64,000 bases of DNA, from NCBI RefSeq assembly GCF_025766255.1, contig NW_026516689.1:1-64000 (forward strand). The letters run 5' to 3'. Of the stretch, positions 35,352 to 46,078 are shown in pieces. The notes under the pieces are model-generated. The model made no database searches and had not been told where the DNA came from. It saw nothing but the letters and a program-made list of their open reading frames with translations. The stretch comes from Zychaea mexicana (lineage: Eukaryota; Mucoromycota; Mucoromycetes; Mucorales; Lichtheimiaceae). The translations under genes were made by a program, and so were the position numbers. Positions within the stretch are counted from its first letter, which is position 1. Each line of letters opens with the position of its first letter.

Positions 35352-37141
35352 ATGGAATCTCAGCGAGAAGCAGGCTGCTGCTCGAGCGAGGATGAACGAA
35401 AAGAGGCTTTGAACGACCTGATCGGATTATTCGACCTCTCCACCGACAAGCTCAAAGCCATCGCAAGCTATCTGCGCCAAGAAATGGATCGCGGTCTAAA
35501 GCAAGACAAAACAAACGTACCAATGCTTCCATCTTGGATCACACGGCACCCCACCGGCCAGGAAGTGGGCGAATACATTGGGCTTGAATTGAGTGGCAAG
35601 TGTATATCAGTATTTTGATTCTTACCAAGGTATCACGTGGGATAGTTGTCGCTAAAGAAAACGAATCATGCAGGATCCTCTGTGAGAATTTATCTTGTAA
35701 CACTACACGGCAAAGGACGAATTACGACACGCCAACAAAAGTATCCTGTTCACCAGCACCTTAAAAAGGGCTCCATCAACGCACTGATCGACTATCTTGC
35801 CGTCTCCGTCGACTCCTTCTTGTCATTTGTCGGTAAACCCGATAACCATGACGAACCCATAGCGCTCGGCTTTGTCATCTCGTTCCCGTTAACAAAGCAT
35901 CAATTATACAATGGACCAAGGATTTCCAGGTGACCAATGCCGATGATAAGAACATTGTCGACCTGTTGCAAACAGGATTGCGTCGTCGCCACATTCCAGT
36001 GATCGTAGAAGCGACATGCAACAGTGCAGGTCTGTATTTCATCATCATTACGTCTTTCCACCCCTCCTTGCCTTAGCACTAACTTTAAATATGGTCTAAA
36101 CATAAAATAGTTGGTTGTCTTTTGGCGCATAGCTACCGTAGCTTGGATACGCTACTCGCATGCACCGTCAGCACCGGCACCAATGCAGGTAAGGTCAAAT
36201 ACATACACACATGAACGTGAAGATCACTAAATCACTATATACTACTTTACAAATCTAGCCTATTGGGAAAAGATGGCACGTGTCCAAAAATGCTTGGATC
36301 CAAGCAAACCACTTCCAAGCGACAGCGGCGACGACGTACCAGAGATGATCATCAACACCGAATGGGGCTCCTTTGGAGACTTGAATCCAGAATATCTACC
36401 GCGCACCATGTACGATAATTGTGTGAACCGAGAATCTGTCAATCCAGGTGTTCATATCTTTGAGAAATTGGTGTCCGGCTTGTATCTCGGCGAAATTGCG
36501 CGCAACATCCTTCTAGATTTCGCAGACCGGCGGGTCTTGTTCGACGGCCAATACAGCGACGATCTTAACAAGCCTTACAGCTTTGAAGCTTCTTATATGA
36601 GCGCCATCGAATCCGACGATACTCCCGAACTGGACGATACCAAACACATCATGGAATCCATTATGGATGTTCCCTCTACGACTTTGGATGATCGGCGCGT
36701 GATAAAACAGATCTGTGAACTTGTCGGTCAACGCGCTGCACGTTTGGTTGCTGCCGCTATCAGTGCTGTGATTCAGAAACGAGATGCCCTTGATTGTGGC
36801 TTGACCATCAGTAGGTTTCTCCTTGGGTCTAGCTCATCATTATCGTTTAATTGTCTTATTGACTTTTGTTTTTGTAAAAAAATAAGGCGTCGAAGGTACG
36901 ATTTATGAGCACTATCCCAACTTTCCTAATCGTGTTAGCGAGGCTTTACGAGATTTTTACGGGCCCAACGTCGACCGTATCAATATCGGCGTAAGTAACA
37001 CCGTTGGCTTTTCTTTTTTTGTACTCTAAAGAGAAATAAGGCTGATACATCGTTTTACAGATTACTCGAGATGGAAACGGTATAGGTGGTGCACTTGCAG
37101 CAATGTTGGCTAGGATTAAGCGTCAAGAAAAATACAAGTAA
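35352..37141 (+). pseudogene. Catalytically degenerate, frameshifted hexokinase-like gene
   Basis: Exons 35352-35595, 35674-36029, 36111-36188, 36259-36810, 36887-36990, 37061-37141. The hexokinase fold is recognisable along its length: ALGFVISFP, ASIIQWTKDF, GCLLAHSY, STGTNAAYWE, INTEWGSFGDLNPEYLPRTM, KLVSGLYLGEIARNIL, GTIYEHYPNF, DGNGIGGALAAML. Key residues are lost. The phosphate loop LGGT is LSGSS, the catalytic Asp of the family NDT motif is Ser (CNSAVG), and the adenosine motif D-G-S is E-G-T. After SFP (near 35889) the frame must change to continue the similarity; family spacing is short by about 16 bases there, so the ORF stops at 35933. The first intron starts GCAAGT, a rare GC-AG intron. 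Non-catalytic hexokinase-like regulators (HxkC/HxkD-type) exist in fungi, so the lineage may be regulatory; this copy is probably broken unless the frameshift is an assembly error. Confidence 0.85.
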
Positions 37142-38078
37142 TAACTACATCGTGTACTTAATCATAGCTTATATTCAACAAAATATATTTTTGTGTAATC
37201 CTCTATCATGGTTCTGCGCACTATCTATTGTCATAATTAACACTTGCTGGGTTACAGGGCGCCAACATCGATCATGTTTATCTCGTTTGCACACTATCAA
37301 CGCGACAATTATCTCAATGAGCATATCATTAAAATATACAATTGATTATCAGTACTTTGGGTGCTATTATGGATTGAGACATTAATTCAGACCTATATTG
37401 CAAGATAAATAAACAGCATATGAGTGCATTCATGAAGATAGACATCATTACTTTGGCCTATTGCAGTTGTTAGTTCAAACGGGTATGGTTTGACGGGTAA
37501 CCGATAACGCTCCAAGACTTTTGTAACTGATACTCGCCGATCAGGATTCTTCAGCAGCCAGTAAAAAGTAAATTGGCCCGGCGATAATGATAAACGCGGT
37601 GATTGACAACATGGACCACTTTGCTATTCAAAAAGAATTGGAATCACAGTATCGTAGACAATGTAAGTTTGTTTCGCTGGTATTCATCAACAAGGATAGT
37701 TTGGTATCTTCTCGGTAGCATTGCTGGGAGATAGATATCAATATGGCATCTTTGAAAATAAAATTAAGCTCGTAAGCTTTTAATAAAGAAGAGGAGTCCG
37801 ATCTGCCCAACATCAATTGATTGTCTATAGAAAGAAGCGAGGTTGGATCGGTACTTCACTATTGAATGCTTATTGTCTGTTTTCTATATAAATTGAGCTC
37901 ATTGTGCATTGAAAAGTAGTCTATCATAGGAAGTCGTCAAAGTTTGATATTCAGCTACCTCCATTTTAGAATGCAATGCGAAAAGAAGTGTAGAAAAAGA
38001 TGATGTGGTGATATCATTTAGAAGGTATAAGGGAATAGGCGATCAAAAACTATAGAAGAACCCATAAAAAACAGCATT
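37142..38078. other. Intergenic region between the hexokinase-like gene and the Helitron relic
   Basis: AT-rich with short ORFs only. The 3' terminus of the Helitron (expected hairpin plus CTRR on the minus strand) should lie here, but I could not identify it with confidence. Confidence 0.5.
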
Positions 38079-41000
38079 TCATGTGTTTTGGCCTTGCTCA
38101 CCCGAGATCCTTGAGTTATCAGGACCTAACATGATTCTAATGGATGAAGGGGTGCGGACGCGTGACAAGGCTTCTATGTAGAGTAGACCATGGGTGAAAG
38201 GAGGTTCAGACAAGTAGAGGCCAATAGTGCTGAAAGTCTGACCCTGTGCCTTATTGATGGTCATTGCAAATGCCAGGCGAACAGGGGGAGCGTGTTTGTG
38301 ATGGTTTAGTGTTATTCCGGGGGATTATGATGATGTTGCCCGCATGAGGCACAGTAGCTATTTTAGCTTCAAGTACATATCGTTAGAAAGAGCGTACAAT
38401 CAGCCGTGTTTCATTGCAGAGACTACCTTGGGTGTGCAAGTTCAGCAAAAGCATGACTGGGCAACCGACTTTGAGTTTTAGCGAGTGTTGTGGGAGGTCG
38501 GATGGATATATTGCATTGAGAAGCTCTGGTGGATATGTTATTTGATCTTCCGGATCATCCACTGTATCAGCGCTCTAGAATTCGTGTACAGTGCCTGGGA
38601 AATGGTCGAGTATCAAATCATTGATTGCTGTAACGTCGACATTCTTTGGAGCCAAGATAGAGCGACTGATGAGGTAATCACGATCCACGCGTGGTGCGTT
38701 GAGGTTGTCGTAAATGTCTTCTATGAGCTCGTACGTGTTGTAAAGCGGCATGAGCATTCGATCTGGGAGCCGGACTCTGTCATCAGCAGTTGGCACCAGC
38801 AGCTCAGCATCATCACCAATGCGAAGTTTATAGTGTGCAAACTCGCGAAGCTCGTTTGCGTCATTGGTGTTTGCAGCTTGTTGGACGCGCATGTTGATTC
38901 TAAGGTGTTAGATGGACATTGGGACAAAAGAGGAGCGATTTAAACACTGCTGTACGATTTGCGAGCGCAACGCATTTAAAATCACAGGAAAGGCAGGCCT
39001 ATTATTGTGTTTGATCCAGATACTTCACAGTGAGTACTACCGCTCAGTAGTAAAAGGATGCTAAGTAGAAGAGAGGATACAATGTTGAATACCTGGTGAA
39101 AGTCACCACCAAGGTCCATGATTTTTCCACCGAATGGAGCATCAGCAAGCGCGGGATCGTCATGTCTCATGAGATCTTGGATACTCCTGTTTACAGTCCC
39201 GATAACATTTTTACTGATCATGGATGCTTCATCCCAGATGATCGATCTTGCTAAACGTATAAGCTGCGCGGTATCGGAGCATGGGGTAAAGCTACACACT
39301 GTCATTTCGTTATATTCTGAAACTATTTTGAACGTTGAGTGTGCAGTTCGTCCACCATCGAGTAATAAAGCGGCAGTACCACTTGTAGCTACAGCAAGCG
39401 CAATATCTCAGTCACGACGAACATGTTGAAGAAGTGCATAGAAAAGATATATCTTGCTAGTACCACCAGGGCCATTCACAAAATGCACCTTGGCTGATTT
39501 GCCGCTTGGCGTAAAGATGCATTGACTGCATCAAAAACAGATTGCTGATGCTCGTTCAAGTCTTGTTGAGAAGCACGCATCAATGCAAGTTGTTCGATAT
39601 ATCGACGGTGCTCACGAATTTTTAACAAAGGCTCGTTGTTGGCATTATCGTTTGGGTTGGCTGGAAGCACAAACCCACCATATTTAAGAAGCGATCTTGA
39701 TAATCCAGAAAGTACCGATTCAGAATCCAAAAGGCCTTGATCATAAATGGCATCTGTGATGAGTAAATTTGGGTCGTTTAGATCTATGCGGGCAGTACGC
39801 AGAAAGTCTTCAACCATGCTATCGCGGTGACGAAGCCATAAATTATGCCGGCCCTTGGGTTGACAGAAAGCCACAATGACTGCGAATAGCTGGCGAAGAG
39901 CATGAGGGCGTTGGTACGTTTGAGCTTGTTCAAGGAATTGATGCCATTCTTCTTGTCCGTCAACAGGCCACGTCTTCATGCTGCTGCCTGAAAAAATGGC
40001 ATCATTTCACCGTCTACTGTTCGCAAAAACTCAAAGCTGGTAGCACCGGAAACATGATATAGCAAAAGTCGAAGATGAAATTTCTCAACTTCGCGGGGGG
40101 AAACAGCATAGACACGACTGATTGTAGCACCGAAACCTCATTCACGTATTTTCCAGCGACGTGTGCATTGAACTAGTACAAACTACTCTGAGAAGTTGGA
40201 GTAAAGAAGGTTAGCGGCAATGGTGTCGTCTGGGTTCTCTTGGTTGTACTGATACCATGTTGTCAAAGTTATTTCACGGCACGGCCTTCGATCACGTTCC
40301 CAGGAGCATCATCCTCATCAAATTGAACAGTTTGTTCATCTTCTAAGTGGATGGCCAAAAGCTGATGCACTGAGTACTCTTTGTGAAGAGGAAGAGATCA
40401 CAACTGCCAGCAGCCGTCGGAAGCAAAGACATAATGTGCATCAAGGTAGTTGCAAATCTTATCAGTTATCTGTCTATCGTTATTCGTAGCGGTGGTGGTA
40501 GTGGTGTTTTTAGCTCGGCGCTGCACTAATACAGCTGACGCGCGCACATGGCCCTTGTAAACGTATTTATAAACATATTGATCGATTGAATGGAAGAGCA
40601 ATTTCAACGTCGATGTGTGCGTCGTCTTTAACACAAAAATATAAATTGTGCAGCACTATAAATCGATCATCGAGGCTTATACCGTTTTTGTTCTGCGGTA
40701 GGCAGGATATTCATCTTCATTCCATTCTGTTTCGTCAGACACGCTTTAGGGTGTCACTTTGTGCATCTGCCGTCAACCATACATGGTGATCTGGAGTTTA
40801 GTAAGCCACATGGGCCATGTATCATGTGCCGTTCGACAGCAGCTCTTGCTGGGTGGTTGCTATCTAGAAGTTGAGGCGAAACAATGGCATCGTAGCGTGC
40901 CGGTGTCACTGGCTTGTCGTCACCGGCAAGTAACAGAAAAATATGTGCATGTGGAAGGCCGCGCTTTGGAACTCGACGGTGTGCACATTCGTGATAACTG

Positions 41001-41393
41001 TCCCAGGAAGATATCTCTTGTGAGGACGACCATGAGCTGTATAAGCTTTAGCCCGAAAACACGTGCAGACAGGACAATCTCAAGCGGTCTGACCAGGTAA
41101 AAGGGATTATTGGATTTCTGGCCAGCGTGAATTGCACGTAAATGTTACAAAAATACCAAGCTCTCTAGCCAAAACGACGCACAATGCTCATAGCATATTG
41201 GTAGATTTGCTGCATGTGGTCTGGTGACTGGTGAGCCAATAAAGGATGATGGCAATATGACGCGGCGTCCGACACTGGCCATGTCATTGTCTCCAACATT
41301 CATTGCATTGACGATGTTATGGTATAGGTTAGAACGCAATCTGTTTTGGCTGCGCCGAATGAAGCTCAGATTGTTCATTTTCATCTTTGCCAA
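38079..41393 (-). mobile_element. Decayed Helitron: Rep/HUH and PIF1-like helicase remnants
   Basis: Minus-strand similarity to the RepHel protein is spread over several frames. From 5' to 3': Helitron-like N domain (RRVILPSSFIGSP, 41145-41393); HUH nuclease core RGLPHAHIFL (about 40940-40960); HMIHGPCG (about 40806-40830); YVYKYVYKGHVRAS (about 40560); a linker (39476-39979); helicase Walker A GPGGTSK (about 39455); Walker B IIWDEASM (about 39230); FREFAHYKLRIG-like and SRSILAPKNVDVTAIND (38575-38892); and the C-terminal MTINKAQGQTFSTIGLYLSE (38079-38264). Helitrons move by rolling-circle replication. The frame is broken by several shifts, an in-frame TGA at 39408-39410, and a Walker A lysine loop altered to T-S-K-I. 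The element is not autonomous. Neither terminus nor target AT site was found. Confidence 0.9.
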
Positions 41394-42850
41394 AGCGATA
41401 TAGATAGATCGTGATGGTCAGCATCATCATCTTGCCGCCTCTGGAATATTATCTATGGCAGAAGCAATCGGAGCTGAAGTTGACATTGAGTGGTCAGATG
41501 TGTGATCAGCTCACTCGTCTTCATCATCCTGTTGCTTCTGTTGCTGTTATTGCTGTTGAACCTGCTGCTGCTAAATCTGGTGCTGTTGCTGACGTTGCTG
41601 ATGAACTGCGAATATTCCCCTTTTTGCGAGGCTGCTATTTTTGTTAGTGCGCGGTACTAGTGCCGCTGTTGTTGTGTCCTGTTGGGTGATGGTATCTTAC
41701 TCATTCACCCTTTGTCTTTCATGAGACACTATACACACGTAGAGACACAGTAGCTGTGTGTACTACCGGTTGTGGCTCAATTCCTCCAATATAATATGAT
41801 ATCATTGCTTCACAGTTCGTCACTGCTCACAGCACTGTTTTTCATAACGTACTATGCCTTGCCACTCGTTACACTGCTCATTCATAACGTACTACTATGA
41901 AATTTATGTTGCCATTTTCAATTGACCCGTCGATTAAGTTTACACAATTCGAGCATGGTGCATTTCTGTTATTCGCTTCCTCCCTTGCCTTCTATCAGAC
42001 ATAAAATGCACGCGCATGTGCAGCCATACAAAATACGGGTTGTAGTATTTTTTTCTACACTTAAAAAACGATATCTTACTCTAAACACAAAACACTATCC
42101 ATCCTTTTAATTTTGAAATGCAGTTTGATTCTTTAGTAGTGGAATGCTACAGCTCTTTGGAAGTAGTTTATATATTGCTTTTTTTTAGCTTACTATTTGT
42201 ACCAAGCATTGAAGTCTTCTTTCTTTCCAAATAGCGTTCATATTTATTATTATATTCAGCTACATTTTGACTATAATCGAAGATACAGATTTTTTTTCTC
42301 TTTCATATGATATATATGATTCGATTCTTCGATTCTACCGATTCTTACTAAGACGATTCGATTTGATTCCTCACTTGGACGATACCGATTCGATTCCCTC
42401 AGGAGGGTAACCCTTAGTATTATGTTTTTAGTGAAATTATAAATATATAAAAAACTATAAATAATATCATTTTAAATAAATTATAAATAATTATATTATT
42501 TTATTTATTAAGTAAAAAAACAAATTCTCAAACCTTATAAAATTCTCAACCACTAGAATTAATTTCAACCATTATGTTTGAAAAAACACTCTAAGTGGCG
42601 CAACGGTAGTGAGCAAATCCCTCCTTTAGGCAAGGAATACTTGGATGCAGCCTAACTTGACAGAATAATAAAATATTATAAATTTACAGTTTACTGTAAA
42701 ATTTATAGATATTGTTTATTTTCCTCAAAGAATCAGTAGGAATCGTCTCGTGCGGAACCCTAGTTATAATAATATGAGTGCGTTAGTGCTGTAGGGGGAG
42801 GAGGCTCAAAATATAATATAATTTCTATCTAGTGAAAAAGATTACTAAAG
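41394..42850. other. Repeat-rich intergenic region inside the TE island
   Basis: Contains GTTGCT/CTGCTG-type triplet repeats (41521-41605, probably the Gln-rich start of the Helitron protein on the minus strand), a duplicated CATAACGTACTA string (about 41842 and 41881), a cluster of CGATTC motifs (42319-42407), an extremely AT-rich block (42420-42540) and a tRNA-like A-box string (about 42597). No intact gene. Confidence 0.55.
42319..42407. repeat. Cluster of CGATTC/GATTCG motifs
   Basis: At least seven CGATTC-type hexamers in 90 bases, with a related inverted GAATCGTC at about 42740 followed by GTGCGGAACCCTA. This could be the subterminal region of another small DNA element, but no matching ends or target duplication were found. 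Confidence 0.4.
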
Positions 42851-44240
42851 AAAATAAAAGACAAGAGTGAGTCGGATACAAAGTGTGATAAGTGTGATAA
42901 GTGTGTGTGTGTGTGTGGTGTGAATAGTCGGCAAGATGTGCTACGCTATTGTTGTTGTGTTGTTGTTGTTGCCTCAGGCTGTGATGGCAAGCTGAGGGCT
43001 TCTCGCCATCAGGGTGACAAAGACAGTCAACTTCACGTAGGAAATAGATCAGCGCGGGCCAAGCTGATCGCCATTTGCCTATATGAAGGCTAGCTTCGGA
43101 ACATGGTAGTGAATTCAAGATGTGGTCGACGATATGCTGATCCAGAGGAAGAGCAGGGATCGGACCAAAAGCATCTTTGAGCGCAGTGAGTTGCTCTTGG
43201 ATAAATGGACAGGAAGCAAAATGGTCGCGCTTAACCTGTGTCTCTCTACACCTACAGGATGGCTCAGGAAAGGGAGGCAGCCAGAACGTGCGCCACTTTA
43301 CTAGTCGATGTCGATCTTGGCTATGTGCTGGCAAATAGAGAATCGGATCTACTATCTGAGATGACCAGAGCACCTGGACCGTTTTCTTGGTTTCCTGGCG
43401 GACAACCAATTCCTCGTCTCTTTTTTCTCGGATTGCGCAGCCTACTGGATTTTCCTCGTTTCTTTCGTTTTTCAACCTTTTGTACAATTAGTACAGCGGG
43501 TTCCACGTTGTCAGCGATAACCATTGCTTGTCAGGGTGTGTGTGTCGCAAATGTGTCAGCTCAACACACCGTAACATTGCTGTGGTTGGCAGTTCTTGAA
43601 GACGGGCTGCAAACTTGAGCTGCAACATATGAATACGAATACACATCGACGGCAGGTCAGCCAACCATAGGCACGATTGTTGGCATTTGTCGCGTTGCTT
43701 TACGGTTAAGCGCCAACTTGATACAGCTTTTTTGTGCTGTCTCGATTTTCTCGATTTCCGCAGCATTGACACCGGCTATGGCCAGGCCATATTCGAGCAC
43801 TGGTCTTGCAAAAGTGCGGTACGAGCGTAGAGCTGCCCAGATACCAAGCGCATATTGGTGAATACCGAGACTTTGTAGGGTAGCTATAGCACCTGTGGCT
43901 AGTTGCGTCCTTTGTGACACCAGGAATGTTCTATCTAGGCCCTCCTGGTTGAAAGGTACGCCTAGGTATTTAAAGTTGGCGACAAATGAAATGGGGGTGT
44001 TGTAGAGCTTGTATGCTAGGCTGGCGGTTCTCGGTGTTCTAGCACAGTAAGCTCGTCAGTAATGTCGTCGTATGTTGTTCGTGGTGGTGGTGGGCCGATT
44101 ACCGCGCATTTGGCAGGATGCCATCGATACCCCAGATCTTGTGAATGTTGTTGCTCAGTAACTCGAAGAAAGCAAACCATATCGTCAGCTGCGGCAATGA
44201 TAGCAACATCATTAGCATACAATAGCGAGGACACAACGAT
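42851..44240 (-). mobile_element. 5'-truncated LINE (non-LTR retrotransposon) ORF2 relic
   Basis: Minus-strand similarity to the C-terminal half of a LINE reverse transcriptase runs in several frames: catalytic motif region SLLYANDVAIIAAADD (44187-44234, where the normal Y-A-D-D is Y-A-N-D), LGYRWHPAKC, FKYLGVPFNQEG (about 43950), SYRTFARPVLEYGLAIAG (about 43800), LADLPSM...HMLQLKFAARLQELP (about 43600), and a C-terminal cysteine-histidine cluster CRCRETQVKRDHFASC (about 43220). Frames shift near 44020, 43660 and 43490. The lost catalytic Asp and the shifts make it dead. Similarity stops at 44234, six bases from the tRNA-Tyr gene. Confidence 0.85.
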
Positions 44241-44322
44241 CCGATCTTAGCTCAGTTGGTAGAGCGGGAGACTGTAGTGTATTGTAATCTCTAGGTCACC
44301 TGTTCGAATCAGGTAGATCGGA
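44241..44322 (+). tRNA. tRNA-Tyr (GTA anticodon) with 9-nt intron
   Basis: The acceptor stem CCGATCT pairs perfectly with AGATCGG, followed by discriminator A. The A box (TTAGCTCAGTTGG) and B box (TGTTCGAATCA) are intact. The anticodon GTA is at 44274-44276, and the anticodon stem GGAGA/TCTCT is interrupted after base 37 by a 9-nt intron (44278-44286), the usual position for eukaryotic tRNA introns. The mature length is 73 nt. The C1-G72 pair is typical of eukaryotic tRNA-Tyr. A T6 run lies 30 bases downstream. Confidence 0.97.
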
Positions 44323-44351
44323 TAATCTATATCAGCTTCATATATGATGCG

Positions 44352-44357
44352 TTTTTT
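44352..44357 (+). terminator. Pol III terminator for tRNA-Tyr
   Basis: A run of six T residues 29 bases after the tRNA 3' end. Confidence 0.65.
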
Positions 44358-44872
44358 ATTGTGAATTTTCTCCTTTTTTTTGTAACCGTTTACAGTATGT
44401 CAAACGCTTTTGGCCGAAGTAGCGTAGCCAGGGGACAAAAGAAGACGTGTCGAGTCGCTTTTTGGCGGGTGGATCCGTATCCAATGAGAAAGGATAAGAA
44501 CAAAGGGTAATCAGAGGATAGAGGGTTGTTAAAAGATACTTTTTATAGCTTGTGATAGCGTGGCTATTTATAATCTTTAGCTAATAAAGTGCCTCGGCGC
44601 TTGCCATATGATACAACCATATAATACGATACAATTACGATGCTGTCGAATCACGCCTTCTACTCGTTGCTTGTGTGTTCGTTTATATGTTGTCAACGTA
44701 TTTTAGCGCAGCGGAATTCTGTTGTAATTGTTTGCTGCCTGGCAAAAGTGTTGCGCCGCCAAAACGGGATAATTAAAGGCCGGTCATTTTTACTACGACA
44801 GAGGGATAATTAAGAGTAAATATGTAGTAAAGATGATTATTGTCTTTACTATGATTTTTAATCTTCTTCTAT
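44358..44872. other. Intergenic region between tRNA-Tyr and the hAT element
   Basis: No coding signal. It contains two copies of GGGATAATTAA (about 44765 and 44804) and an AT-rich end next to the hAT target site. Confidence 0.5.
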
Positions 44873-44880
44873 ATATCATC
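44873..44880. repeat. Left target-site duplication of the hAT element
   Basis: ATATCATC directly before the left terminal inverted repeat; identical to 45763-45770. Confidence 0.88.
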
Positions 44881-45762
44881 TTGGGGTTGCAATCTGACCC
44901 ATGGTTCAAAATCGACCTGCGGGTCAAGGACAGGTCAACAGGTTGCATTGATGCTTTTCTGACCCACCCCTTGACCCGACCCGTTAACCCGTTGTGACCC
45001 GTGTATATGAATAATATGTATGAGGTACTGGTATTTAAGTAGTCAATTATCTTCTTGAGTAGCATCATTATATTAAAGATGTTGTTGTAAATATATCTGC
45101 TATAGAACTATAACATACTAGAATACCGTCATGTTCTTTTTATTGTGAGATCATATTTTATACTCAAGTGAATAAGATAAGTAAGCTGTAAGCAATATAA
45201 GGAGAAAAGAAGTAGCAATAGTACAATGAGAACGGACAATAGAGGCTTAGAGAGTGGCAGTAAGAGACAAGATTTGATAAAAGACGAAAAAGGAATTGAG
45301 AAAAGAATAAACAATTGCAGAAAAAAGAAATAAGAAGAAAGAAGTGAAAAGAAACGAAAAAGGGAAAAGGATTAGGGGTCTGTGGGGAAGTCGATTTTCA
45401 ACCACACTACTTTAACCATTATGTTTTCTTTAATGCATATGAGCCCAAGTAATTTTTTTCTGATGGCACAACACCCTTTACCTTTGAGAATGATCGCACA
45501 CAAAGTAGATGTTGCTAGCACTGCTAGGAATGTGCATGCCATCATAATTGAGAGCTGTGTAATAAGTTTTGCACTTCCAGTACTCAAGTGCAGGTTGAAT
45601 GACACTTCCTTCATCACCACATCGAAATCAGTCTTAACCCGTCAACCCGAGTTTTGACCTGTCGGGTTGAATGGGTCGGGTCGGCTTAGTGTTTTCTTGA
45701 CCCACCACGAGTCTACGGGTCAGAACCTTGACTCGACCCGTCCCGTCACATTGCGACCCCTA
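44881..45762. mobile_element. Non-autonomous hAT-superfamily DNA transposon (882 bp)
   Basis: The left end reads TTGGGGTTGCAATCTGAC. The reverse complement of the right end reads TAGGGGTCGCAATGTGAC. The two match at 15 of 18 positions and start with the T-x-GGGGT form common in hAT ends. An exact 8-bp direct repeat, ATATCATC, flanks the element (44873-44880 and 45763-45770), the length typical of hAT insertion. Both subterminal ~130-bp regions contain at least six copies of GACCC/GGGTC, the kind of clustered short motif that hAT transposases bind. No ORF resembling a hAT transposase lies inside, so it would need a transposase supplied in trans. Confidence 0.9.
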
Positions 45763-45770
45763 ATATCATC
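45763..45770. repeat. Right target-site duplication of the hAT element
   Basis: ATATCATC directly after the right terminal inverted repeat; identical to 44873-44880. Confidence 0.88.
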
Positions 45771-46078
45771 TAAAGTATTTATACCTTTTGATCAACTTAT
45801 ATAACTTGGAAAATAAAAGACTAATCAAATATCTACTGATAATATGATCGTTAATGTAAATATATTAGCTATTATCTTGTAAGATATTAAAAATAAATGA
45901 AGATTAAATATTCAATTTTCTTGGTAGAGTTCTTGGCGTCGTATCAAGGACTTTTCCTCATTTATTAGAGGAAAACTGCCCTAGTGGATTAATAGTAAGT
46001 AATAATCAATCAAAAGACTTACATCATCTCGATCATTTAGTTCAGCATCATGCATCGTTGTCAATTTCGTATGCAAAG
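45771..46078. other. AT-rich spacer between the hAT element and the second LINE
   Basis: Rich in TAT/AAT triplets, no ORF. The 5' untranslated part of LINE 2 may start here. Confidence 0.5.
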
